Assembly (NCBI RefSeq): GCF_021018895.1
Contig: NC_079377.1
Coordinates: 15,051,501-15,115,500, forward strand
Reading direction: 5' to 3'
Source: Seriola aureovittata
Lineage: Eukaryota; Chordata; Actinopteri; Carangiformes; Carangidae
DNA: 64,000 nucleotides
Both the position numbers and the translations under genes were made by a program. Below the pieces are notes generated by a model. It ran no database searches, was not told where the DNA came from, and saw only the letters and a list, made by a program, of their open reading frames with translations. How positions within the stretch are numbered: the first letter of the stretch is position 1; every line of letters begins with the position of its first letter. Below, piece after piece: positions 24,817-36,189 of this stretch.

Positions 24817-25528
24817 GATCAGCACTAACAAAGCATAACTATGGGTCATTATAACCTGCTGCACAAACGACCTATGTGCTCGTTTTTCACAGGAAAGTTC
24901 TATATTATAGTATGTACAATGGTAGATGTTATTACGTTGTGGCTTTTCAAAGGAGTAGAAATAAAATGATTTAGATTTTTATGAGTGATTTCTATTTGCG
25001 AACTTTCAGTAACCAAAGGAGACACACTTTGACATCACTTTGAGGACAGGAAATTCTTACACCACTTCAGGACTCAACTGTTCCCCAGCTCATTTTACTA
25101 CACAATAGGCCTACTGTAAGTTTGTTCTTTTAGTCTTTTTCATTTACTACATTTAATAATTACGTATTCTCTTATCATGCAATATGAGCAAAAACACATT
25201 AAAGCAGGCTATGAAGACAGTTCAAATATTGAAAAATAAATAAGTTTAAGCACAGAGGAAGTACACACTAACATCTTTAAAGTATAAGTTGTGATTATTT
25301 ACCATTGTGAGGCTTACTAAGTAATACAGCAGTGTTGTCAATGGTCATGTCAAACATTGTTTTTTTTTCCTTTTTCAATTATGCGGAGGAGGATCAAAAA
25401 CAAGAAGAGGGTATAAAACTTAAAAATGAAAAATGAAAAAATTACATTATAACCAAACAAAACCATGACAACAACATCTAAAAATAATATGATACACCTG
25501 TGGGATAGATTTAGTTATGGCTTAATAT
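24068..25528. other. Spacer between receptor genes B and C
   Basis: Contains the promoter block shared with gene E (24068-24310) and paralogous non-coding sequence. Positions 24893-25018 match 22183-22311 in the 3' part of gene B. No additional exon was recognised. Confidence 0.45.
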
Positions 25529-28500
25529 TTACAGGTTTTGCTTGCTTTGAGCCAATGTGCTATATGTAACATCTTCAGCTGTTGCTTCAACCTGTTGGGC
25601 AACAGACGAGGAAAAAAAAGAAAATTAGGAAGAAAGAACAAAGATGAGAGTCTATAGCCATACCAGCAGCTCTGTAAGGCAATACTTAGTCATGGTGGTG
25701 CTTTGAGCTGAATGCTAACTTTAGCATGATAATATGATGACGTTTAGCAGGTATGTTTACCATGTTCACCGTCATAATTTTTGAAGCATTTGCTAATTAG
25801 TATGTCATTAGTTTTGCAGGTATTAAGTCATAAACTGTATATTGTGATATTATGATGGCTCTAGATGAAAAGTCAGGGGAGAATCTAAATCTGTAGATCT
25901 CATCATCTTGGCACCTGGAGTGCCTGTACCAAATTTCATAGTTATCCATCCAATAGCTTTTATGACAATTCAGTCTGGACCAAAAGTGGTGGACTGGCTG
26001 ACAGACAGACTTACATTGCCATCTGTAGGGCCATGCTGCTAGTGTTGCAAAAAATTATGCAAAAAAAAAGAAAAAAACTGACTATGTGGGGCGTCGAGTG
26101 GCGCAGTGGGTTGAGCAGGCGCCTGATATGTAGAGGCTACAGTCCTCGCTGCAGCAGGCCCCAGCTCGAATCCCACATCGGACGGCCCTTTACTGCATGT
26201 CATTCCCCCTCTCTCTGCCTCCCCAGTTCCTGTCTCTCTCTACTATCCTGTCCAATAAAAGCCCCCCAAAAAAAAAAAAAAAGTTTGACTATGTGAGTTT
26301 GGGCCTGGATCTCTTAAAACTGACCCTTTTTTCCATTTGTTGTTTTACAGCAGGCTTAACCGCAGAGCTGTACATCACTTCCCCATCACTCTTAGCATCT
26401 GACCCCTGGGGAAGAAAGAAGAGATGGATGTGAAACAGACGTTAATTCAACAGTTTAACCTGTTTTTCTTTTATGAAATTTACATGGTAAAGATACAAAA
26501 TTATAGTTAAATATGTACTTCAGTTTACTTATATTGTGTGATATACAAGTTATGATTTCAGAGGTTGAGGGCTATCTTGTGTGAAAGTTTTCTTGTGTGC
26601 TTAACAGTACTATATGTTACTTCCTCTTCAGCCTGAAGAAAGAGCAAAGCAGATGTAATTTACAGTAAGGCTACACAATTATTAATGTTAATTAATAACA
26701 TGAACATGACCATCTTTTGAAAACTAAAAAGCATGAACTATTTAATTTCCCTTTTAAGGGGAACATGTGATCAGAGGAATTACCATTAGGATATTTACAA
26801 TAATGCTGAATTGAAGTTCTGGTAATGGTTACTATTTTCTCTTCAACAAAAATCCACAATCTCAAAATTGCACAAGATGTAATACAAATATTTAATGTCC
26901 ATCCAAAATGGTACATTACAATTCTGCGGCCTATACTCAGTAATTCCTTTTGCTGTAAGTGAGGGTCATCAGACCTCTGTTTTGGGAGAACACAGCCTTC
27001 CCTTGTGAGATTTAGATGCAATGGATCATAAAGGTTTGTCTTTGTATCAGGGATATGTTTTATTATATTTATTATCATAATCAACTCCTTTTTGAGCCAA
27101 TAATATCAGTATTATTAGTTCAAAAAGAACAACAGAGTAACATTAGTATTTTTCTCATGCATTTTTGTACAAGCCTTCAGTTGCATAATTCACAAAAGCA
27201 GAACCACAGTAAAGTGAAATGTTTCATCAGATTCCAATTCCAATCCGAGTTTCTCAACATGAGGAATTACACTTCTGATGTGTGCATTTGTGGCTATTTT
27301 TTAAACCACTAGATGCTTGCTTGACAAAAAAAAAAAAAGTGAAACAAAGTTTATTTTCATAAAGCTCCTTACCTGGCCTGGTTTTCTCTTGTGTTTAATA
27401 GTACTGTATTTCACTTCCTCTTCAGCCTGTGTTAAAAATAATCCAAACATCAAACTGAAAATGAATAACTTCAGAAGTCAGAACTATTACTATTGTCCTA
27501 TAAAACAAAATATAAAGATGGTATTAATTATCAAGATGTATTTTAGGTAAAATAATTATTAGACATTCATCTGTAGTGATATATTGTAATCCTGCAGCTT
27601 CAGAGCGTGACACTGGATGGAGGACTTGTTGCTCCTTCTTTGTAAGGAGAGTTATTTGTAAAATATCATATTAAGAAAGGATTCAGCATATCTTACTGTT
27701 GCTGTGGTTGATGATTCTGCTTCCGTCTGTTCTAAAAGTGAAGCAACGAAATCTCCTTTTACTGACTTTCAGTGTTTATTGATAGTAGTGCACAGGAGTC
27801 GACATTTAACAAAAAATATTATGAATATGAATAGCAAATACTTTTGGCATTATTGGATTTAGCACACACTTACTGTTCACTTTTCTAAATGTAAACCACA
27901 TGAACAAGATCACCAAGACAATGACGATCAACAAACTCAGTGGGATGAAGAACCCCTTTCGATTAGCTGTAACACTGCAACATAAATTCAAACAGCACAA
28001 TGCATTAATGAATTGAAATAAACAAAATGCCCTTGTTTAAACAGTACAACAATATAGTCTAAAGTCTACTCATCATCCTGATCATGTAAAACAGATATAT
28101 CTTATCTTAGTCTTATATATTAGTTCCCAGTTAATATTATTCATCATATAAGTTTAAGTTATCATGTATCCATAAAAACTTGTATAGAGATTCTTTATAA
28201 GACTTTTTGTTGTCTGTAAAATGGCCACAGTTTTTCTAAATACTTTATGTTAATGCCAAGACTTCTGACCTGGGAAGTGAATCAGAGGTGGTATTGACAG
28301 GTTTGGGAGTGGGTGATGATGAAGTGGCTAAAAACAAGAACAAATGATTAGTAGAATAATATGACAATAATGAAAATGTTTTCTCCATCTAATGAAAACA
28401 TTACACATGACTGTGTTTGAGAAATACTTATAAATATATACTTCGTACTTTTTGAATTGTAATACTTACTGGTAGTAGGTGTCTCAGTAACAGTGACATG

Positions 28501-29529
28501 AACTGGCATCTGTAATTCTCCTTTAACACAGTAATACCAGCCGCTGCTCTCTGCCTTCAGTCCACTCATAGTCACAGTGAAAACATTGGGGACTGTCGCA
28601 CTGATGGTCACACTTGTTCCATCCATTGATACTGATGACCCTGTCACACAGTTCATGCCCAACCTGCACCACCTCCTTTCTCCAGAGTTTCTATAGTAAC
28701 AACTGATGTTTATACTCTCTCCAATAAATCCTGTAATCTCCTGATGATCCACAGAGAGGCTGGGTGTATCTTTGGGGAAAAGCAAGTTCAAGAGAAAACT
28801 GTGGGAATCCTAATAACAATCAATCTCTGTTGCAAACGAGACTTTCCTTAGTTTTTCCTCCAAATTGTTAAAGTTTCACAAAGGATTTGAAATGTGCTTA
28901 AAGGTGCTTTAAGGGTGTCTTACCTGTGGTGATGGACAGGTGAAAATACTGTCCAACATCTACCCTTCCATTAATCTCCACATTACACCAGTAATCAGTG
29001 TCTGTATTCATCAGATCTTTTATAGTCACAGTGAAGATTCTTTGGTTTTTGTCGTCAGAGATTGAAAACTTTCCTGAACTATGTGGTTGGTTTGTTTTAA
29101 CTGCATATGAACAGGAGCTCCAGTAATATCCTTTACACAAGTATTTCACGTTGTTCATGTATTGTGAGCCATAGAGACATGGGATAGTGATTGAATCTCC
29201 TGCCTTCACTGACACTTTACTGACTGTATTCACGCTGTGAATTCCTGTAGCAAACACAAATAGTATTAATGGATATACTTACGAACAATATTATTCCTTC
29301 ATGTAATCTGCATATTTTAGATTAGATTATTTTAGCTTTTGTTTTACATATTAGATCATTATCGTCTTCAAAATCTATGAATTACATACAGGAGGCAATT
29401 ACTTGTATAAGTGACAGTTTTTATTAGTATCATCTTCTCACATAAGATATGTACACAATAATAAAATGATTCCTGGGACTGACCTGTGACTGCAGTGAGG
29501 ATGAAAAGAAAGCTGAGATGAACAGCCAT
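25529..29529 (-). CDS. Receptor C: CD300/pIgR-like inhibitory-type receptor with multiple ITIMs
   Basis: Exons in transcript order: signal 29529-29484, D1 29244-28924, D2 28769-28470, stalk 28327-28270, transmembrane 27974-27874, tail about 27731-27697, then 27426-27373, 26405-26325 and 25591-25529; 352 aa by this route. D1 and D2 have the paired cysteines of the family (KYLCKGYYWSSC, DYWCNVE; WCRLGMNC, GWYYCVKGE). The membrane segment FFIPLSLLIVIVLVILFMW has no charge. Tail tyrosines are in VKYSTI (AEEEVKYSTIKHKRK), VMYSSA and DVTYSTLA. The first and last fit the ITIM pattern (I/V/L)xYxx(L/V/I), which recruits SHP phosphatases; VMYSSA is a looser match. A further cassette at 26632-26558 could act as an alternative last exon. 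A SINE sits in the intron between the last two exons. Likely a leukocyte surface receptor; ligand not predictable. Confidence 0.82.
26089..26285 (+). mobile_element. tRNA-derived SINE in a tail intron of receptor C
   Basis: The head has a pol III A box (TGGCGCAGTGG, 26099-26109) and a B-box-like GCTCGAATC (26164-26172). A CT-rich unrelated body follows, with CAATAAAA and a poly(A) tail. It is flanked by a 10-bp direct repeat TGACTATGTG at 26079-26088 and 26286-26295, a target-site duplication. The right copy lies about 30 bases from the exon donor at 26324. Confidence 0.88.
26558..26632 (-). CDS. Extra ITIM cassette exon of receptor C (alternative last exon or dead copy)
   Basis: A consensus acceptor leads into AEEEVTYSTVKHTRK, a close copy of the C exon at 27426-27373. 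Where that exon has CCAGGCCAG and a GT donor, this one has no donor and runs in frame to a TGA after 24 residues. It can splice from the preceding exon in phase 0, so it would give a shorter tail with two ITIMs (VKYSTI and VTYSTV). It may also be an unused duplicate. Confidence 0.45.
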   Translation of the reverse strand, partial: AEEEVTYSTVKHTRKLSHKIALNL

Positions 29530-30291
29530 GTCGGTGAGTGAGCAGACTAAACAACATGAACTAGTTCACGGCAAGACTGATCAACTACTTCCTTAGCTTT
29601 CTAAATTTAGAAATTGAACACTTCTGCCTTCCTCTCATTGCAAGGAAGTTGCATTACATTGGTTAGTTGATTATGATATGATTATGTACAGCATACTTTC
29701 AGAAAATAGTTTACTGTAGACTTGGATGTAAGGCCCAGTGAATACAAAATTTCAAAAGGAAAGATCAGCACTCCAGGTGTATGGACTGAAATGTGTTCAT
29801 TTATTTAAAATATGGAGGTAGTTACAGTTGAATAATAAGATTTTTTTTAATGTTTTTCTAAAAGTCAAACGAAAACATCATTCCACTTTCACACTTCTTA
29901 TTTATGCATCTGTTGTGGTACATCTTACTTGTATTCAATATATGACTTTTGATAGGTTTTTTTTCTCTTCTTACTTTTATTGTAACATTTGTAACAAGCT
30001 TGTGCTTTTGGCCACAGTCAGTTGTATTTTATAAGATTAGTATAGAAAAGAATATGTATTAATGTGAGCTTTGCATCTAACAAAAAGTACAATGAAACCA
30101 AGATACATGTTGTCGCTGGTCTTGCTGAGTATTAGGCAAACGAATAGGTCAATGCGTAGTTGTAACATTTTGCAGCTATGCAGAAGAATTTTTTAAAAAG
30201 TGACAAAAATGAAGGAAGTAGTTTCATCACAAAAATGATAACAGCAGACAACAAATTGCAACACCGTAGTCTTAAAAAAATAAACTGTCTA
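29530..30291. other. Spacer between receptor genes C and D
   Basis: Non-coding. The block at about 30104-30180 matches 36040-36100 beyond the end of gene E, so it is a shared 3' UTR of the array genes. No other gene was recognised. Confidence 0.45.
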
Positions 30292-32939
30292 CTAATTGAC
30301 TGATCTGGTCGGAGCCAAAGTACTGTATGTAACATCATTATGTTGCGCTTCAACCTGTTTTAGAACAGAAAAAAATATGACAATTAGGAAGGAAGTGCAA
30401 AGATAAAAATAAATGTATAAACAAATTAAGTGTCTCAATTAAAGGGCAGTAATTTCTTACATACTGAGACCATGAACAAAATGATTTAAAACCACTGACA
30501 TAGAGGACACGAGGATCAATGTGCAAATGAGTTCATTTGTTTTAATACTTGCCCTTTTCGCTGTTTGTTGTTTTATGGTAACCACAGTGTCGTACATCAC
30601 ATCCATGTCACTTTCAGCATGTGATCTCTGTGTGGGGGGAGAGACAGACATTAAACAGAGAATGGAACACTTTGAGATTTTTATGGATTTCAAATTGTTT
30701 TATTCAGCTGCACTTGGTGATAATAAGAGTTAGATTTTGTGTCTTTGAGTGTAATTGTATTATTTAATAATTTTTTTGGTTAAGGTTACCTGGCCTGAAG
30801 TTTCTCTCTTGTACCCAACGTTACAGTATGTTACTCCCTCTTCAGCCTGTGTTGAAGGAGCAAAACAAATGTCAGAGCATTTCAGCTTTGTTTCAGGAAT
30901 ACATCGATTACACCACAACTACAGTATATATAATGGAATATATGTATGTATGCTAAAATTGTGAATATATAGATAAGAGAAAACCAAAATTAACAGCTTT
31001 TGAGATGTTAAATTTTGCATCATACAAAAAGAGTACATATATATATCGATGTATATTAGGAAATGGCTCAGCATATCTTACCATTGTCATGGCTGATGAC
31101 TTTGCGTTGCTTTGCTCTAAAAGTTAAACAGTGAAAACTCCTATTAATTACTCTCAACCTTCAATGACAATGCACAATAATCCAAACTTAAAGTGAAAAT
31201 ATTCAAGAATTACAAACATATTTGTTAAGAATTCAATTTATCAAGTTTCAGTATAGACTTACTGTGCTTTTTCATCATAAACCAGATGAACAAGGATACT
31301 ATTACAATGAAGATCAACACACTCAGAGGGATGATGAGGCTCTTTAGGTTAATTGAAGCACTGCAGCATATACATTTTAAGGACACATTACACATTAGTT
31401 ATGGTAAATATTCAGCTCTTTAAACAATACTACTATACAAAGTATAATCTATTAATGTTAGAGTTCTATATGTAAATTATCATTTAGAAATCTTAGTCTC
31501 CATATAAGTATAGTCGAGTATATATAAAGAGATTCCCTTATAAGGACTGCATTATTTGACCATTGAATGGCCACAGTTAAAATACTGCGTGTAAATGGAA
31601 AGACTTTTCACCTGCGCTCTGGAATAACGGGATCAATGGGTGATAAGGTGGTTGAGCCTCTTGTTGCAAGTGTGGCTATAATTCAAAATAGGACGATCAT
31701 TAGAAGAGTAATATGATAATAATAATTCATTCTAATTTATCTTAGGATACAAACAAACATTTACAAATAGTTGTATTTGACATACATTTATAATTTATAA
31801 TTACTTGAAATACTTACTAGAGAATTTTTTTACAAACATATATTTAATACTTATATAATATAGTACTTACAGGTAGTAGGTCTCTCAGTAACAGTGACAT
31901 GAACTGGCATCTGTAATTCTCCTTTAACACAGTAATACCAGCCGCTGCTCTCTGTCTTCAGTCCATTCATAGTCACAGTGAAAACATTGGGGACTGTCGC
32001 ACTGATGGTCACACTTGTTCCATCTATTGATCCTGATGACCCTGTCACACAGTTCTTGCCCAACCTGCACAACCCGCTTTGTCCAGAGTTTCTATAGTAA
32101 CAACTGATGTTTATACTCTCTCCAATAAATCCTGTAATCTCCTGATGATCCACAGAGAGGCTGGGTGTATCTTTGGGGAAAAAACAAAGTTCAATAGAAA
32201 AATGTGGGAATCCTAATAACAATCAGTCACTGTTCGAACATTAAGACCTTCCTTAGTGTTTTTATTCTACATTGTACAAATTTCACAAAGGATTTGAAAT
32301 GTGCTTAAAGGTGCTTTAAGGGTGTCTTACCTGTGGTGATGGACAGGTGAAAATACTGTCCATCATCTGCCCCTCCATTAATCTCCACAATACACCAGTA
32401 ATCAGTGTCTGTATTCGTCAGATCTTTTATAGTCACAGTGAAGATTCTCTGTTTTTTGTCGTCAGAGATTGAAAACTTTCCTGAACTACGTGGTTGGTTT
32501 GTTTTAACTGCATATGAACAGAACTTCCAGTGAGATCCTTTACACAAGTATTTCACATGGTCCATGTATTCTGAGCCATAGCGACATGGGATGGTGATTG
32601 AATCTCCTGCCTTCACTGACACTTTACTGACTGTGATTACACTGTGAACTCCTGCAACAAGAACACAATACAGTATTTTAACAGATACACTCAGCAACCA
32701 TAATCTTTCTTCCTTTTGCCTGCAAGTCATAGATATTCATATCAAATTATCGTTGGCTTCACAATTTATGAATTAAACACTGGGTAGGTTATTACAAGGC
32801 TCATTTAATTGTGGTCATTATCATCTGACATGAGGAGCACAAAGATTAATAAACACATTTAAAAACAATTTTAGCATCACCCCTGTGACTGACCTGTGAC
32901 TCCAACGAGGATGAAAATAATTTTGAGATGAACAGCCAT
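30292..32939 (-). CDS. Receptor D: CD300/pIgR-like inhibitory-type receptor
   Basis: Exons in transcript order: signal 32939-32894, D1 32651-32331, D2 32170-31871, stalk 31675-31612, transmembrane 31360-31263, tail 31116-31082, 30846-30790, 30627-30553 and 30354-30292; 352 aa. D1 and D2 show the family cysteine pairs (KYLCKGSHWKFC, DYWCIVE; GLCRLGKNC, GWYYCVKGE). The span is uncharged (SLIIPLSVLIFIVIVSLFIW) and followed by MMKKH. Three tail tyrosines lie in ITIM-type contexts: VTYCNV, VMYDTV and DVTYSTLA. The exon at 30627-30553 is followed by GCAAGT instead of GTxxGT, a GC donor; its equivalents in genes C and E have GTCAGT and GTAAAT at the same place, which supports the boundary. The small tail exons are in phase 0, so any can be skipped without changing frame. 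Confidence 0.85.
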
Positions 32940-35900
32940 GTCGGAAAGTGAGCGTTTAAACAATATGAACCAGTGCACTTGAAGGCTGATTTTCTACTTC
33001 CTAATTTCACTCAACAAGCGATTGTATCTGTTTGAAAAAACCTCTTCTTCCTGAGTGTAACAGTTACATTATGTAAGTTGGCTGATGAAATAAATATTGC
33101 ATTCAGCCACTTGTTGTCTTGGGTATATAATTACAATTGAGCATTGTACACTGAAAGTGTTCCATCCATCCATTATAGTGAGATGGTGGTTGTCCTACTG
33201 GAACTACAAATCTAACATTTAACACTGAAAGGTACTGGTGATCACTGATCAAATAAATAAATAAAAACATTAGATAATCAGGAATAGTGGGAAATTAGAG
33301 TTATTTTGGTAATACTGGTATGTGGAGGAGGATGAGGCATGAAAAATTAAACGAGGTTCTCTATGAGTTAACACAGTCTTGAACGGCAAGATGTCAACTT
33401 AGCAGTTAGGTGAAAGCTACTTCTGTAATTTGGTAAATTTTACTGGCGTCTGTCACAACCTGATCTTGGCCCATATTTTTGAACTCTTGCTTTAGAATGG
33501 ATCATTTTGAAACACTGGGCTTTTTCACAGCAGACATTTTGAGTTCAAAAAGGCCGGTGTTAGTAATAACACTGACAATGGCTCTGTTCCATTCAAGTGT
33601 CCCAGTAAGTCATGACAGAGTGACAGTGAGCCAGCATGAATGATAACACGACCCTGAAACTGAATCAGCAAAAGGGAATTCAGCCATCATCATTACTGTG
33701 AAAAAGTCCTATCACATAGATCTATGAACACACTACCAGTGGCAAGGTGCTACTGAATTGTCCCTATAATTGTCCCTACACTTTTTCAAACGATTCACCA
33801 TTTAACTCCACACAGGGTTAAATGATACGGTCTCTGCAGTGTTGCCAGGTTTGTGTGTCTTTTGCAAAAGGTCAGCAATTTTGATGGAAAATTAAATAAA
33901 TTTGAAGACTGAACTCCTAGACATCCTGGCAAATACGTCTCTTCATCACGATATAAATATCAAAACTGCCTCTTCATCCATTACTACAGCCAAGGTCACA
34001 TGACATCTGGGTGTCATGTTTGATGACCAATTATCCTTCTCTAACCATGTTGCATCGGTCTCCCGGTCATGCTGCTTTGCTCTTTACAAAATCAGAAAAA
34101 TCAGGCCTTACCTGATTCAGTTCGCCATCCAGCTCGGTCCAGGCCATGGTTATCACTGGTCACATGGTCTCGACTACTACAGTGCTCTTCTGGCAGGCCT
34201 TCCTTTGTGCACAGTGAAACCCTTGAAGATGGTCCAGAATGTGGCAGCCCGTCTGATCTTTGGTCAGCCTAAAAGGGCATGTTACTCTGCTACTCATCGA
34301 CCTACACTGGCTACCCATGGCCTCCCGAACTACTCATGCTTGCCTTTAGAGTGACTTCTAGGTCTGTGCCCATCTTCTTGACCTCAATTATACAGCCTTA
34401 TGCTCCTTCTCACCAACTGTGTTCCCTCAAGAAATGTCGTCTGGCATTGCCACCCAACCAAACAAGACAATTGCAAACTGTTCTCGTCTCTCGTCTCTAA
34501 AATGCCTAACTACCACTTATTATGCACTTTTGGTGCACTTCTGTATTTTTATCTCCTTGCACCTATCAAATAGATGTAGTATTTAGCACTCACACCAAGG
34601 TTTCCTACTGCACTGGATCTTTAGTGATGTCCCTCACTTGTAAGTCGCTTTTGGATAAAAGCGTCTGCCAAATTAGTAGGTGTAAATGCCAATGTAAATT
34701 TTCCGTGGATGTGAGTGAATCGGCTCTCATAGCCATGTAGGAAAATTGTGATGTGGAATAGACCAACAAGGCAAAAAAGCTAGGGTTTGAAAATTAAAAA
34801 TCTTTTAAATTTTAATAATTTAATGAAAATAAGGGTCAAATTCACCAGGTCTGTGGTGAAATTGCAAAATCACTGAAGTGTAGATCTATTTGAGCACCAT
34901 CAACCAGTGGGTTTTTACCATCAGATTGTACTATGCATCGTTGACTGGCATTGGTATTTAACTGAATCAACATAAAATTGAAAATAATGTTTCCACTGGA
35001 TATAACGCACATCAGGCAACTGAATTTATATCATAGACTGTACATATAAATTAATTATGAGATGTAAGATGTAAATTATACTGTGTTTATTTCTCAAATC
35101 TTGGTAGCAGCAGTCTAACCACCAAGCAGATGGAGCTGCAGGGTCTATAGGGTCCAACTATAGGTTTATGGGCTGATTGAAAAATAAATACAAGAGGAGG
35201 TTTTTTAAAGATTGTTTAAAGATGGGATACAGTATGATCATTGCTGTGGCTCTGTCATGAATGCACTGTATCATTAGCTGTGGGATAGTCTTTAGTTGTG
35301 TAGACACATTGGGTGACTGAGAGAGAGGACAGCTACAGAATCACAGACAAGGTTTTAATTCAGCTCAAAATAGCTAACAGGAAGTTAGTCAGCATTCCAT
35401 TACACACTATCAAGTACTTAGTCTCAAGTGAAGTCTAAAGGCGGCTTGTGGATAAAGTTTAGTTTATTTTGATGCTCTTAGAGGTGCTAATGAAGAATAA
35501 CCTAATCACATAAAATATAAAATATGAGTTTAAAACAAGACATGAAATCAATATGAGACATATTCTCTTTTGGACAAGTCATAAAAGCAATTACATAAAA
35601 GCATTTGTTCTGCAGAATCAAGCTTTGTGTTTGTATATGCGTGTACAGTATGTGCATGTCTGGGCAATATAGACACTTTTAACATACAACTGTGCATATT
35701 GGTTGTCTAACGTCCCAAACAATATTAAAACCAAACACTTGATTTGAGTGATCACAGCTGCATTTTTTTATTTTTTTTTTTATGCCTTTACTACGTACAG
35801 CACAGAATTAATGCAAAATTTGTGGCCGGGTTTGTGGGTCCCATGCAACAAGTGTCCAGTCACGTTCGAGCCTGGGATGTTGTCAACCACCTACCTCACA

Positions 35901-36189
35901 GGGTTAGATATTGAAACTAAAAATTCACAGCTGTTTTTCACAGCAGCCTTTTACACACACTTTTTTATAGTGTGTTGGAAGGCTGTGTCGAACAATAAAG
36001 TTACTGTATGTGCAATGTGAGGTTTTAGAAAACCTCAGTAGTCTTGTCCAATTCTTGGCAAACCAATAGGTCAATGCTTCTTTGAAATGTTTTGCAGAAG
36101 AGAATAAAGGTGTAAAGCGTCTAAATTAAAGAAAGTAGAGAGAAGTTTCTGGGTAACTTTGGGGTAATGGATGCTAAGCCGTGCTGGTT
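32940..36189. other. Spacer between receptor genes D and E with a LINE remnant
   Basis: The largest gap in the array. Apart from the LINE remnant at about 33905-34690 no gene, RNA or intact element was recognised. Sequence at 36040-36100 is shared with the 3' side of gene D. Confidence 0.45.
33905..34690 (+). mobile_element. Decayed 3' end of an L2/jockey-like non-LTR retrotransposon
   Basis: Conceptual pieces in different frames recall the C-terminal part of fish L2/jockey-type reverse transcriptases: LGVMFDDQLSFSNHVASVSR, ALYKIRKIRPYL, MVQNVAARLIFGQPKRA and AFRVTSRSVPIFLTSIIQPY. They are separated by frameshifts and a disrupted middle. The 3' end carries GTCGCTTTTGGATAAAAGCG (starting near 34644) followed by TCTGCCAAATTAG, the tail type of fish L2-class elements. 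The copy is 5'-truncated and has no open frame, so it is inactive. Confidence 0.75.

Noticed and set aside
26091..26180. tRNA-like sequence in receptor C
   Set aside because: The A and B boxes belong to a SINE head; no cloverleaf with paired acceptor ends can be drawn, and it has a poly(A) tail and target-site duplication.
34016..34500. Overlapping open frames of 70-110 codons between receptors D and E
   Set aside because: They are frame-shifted pieces of a decayed LINE reverse transcriptase, not a host gene.
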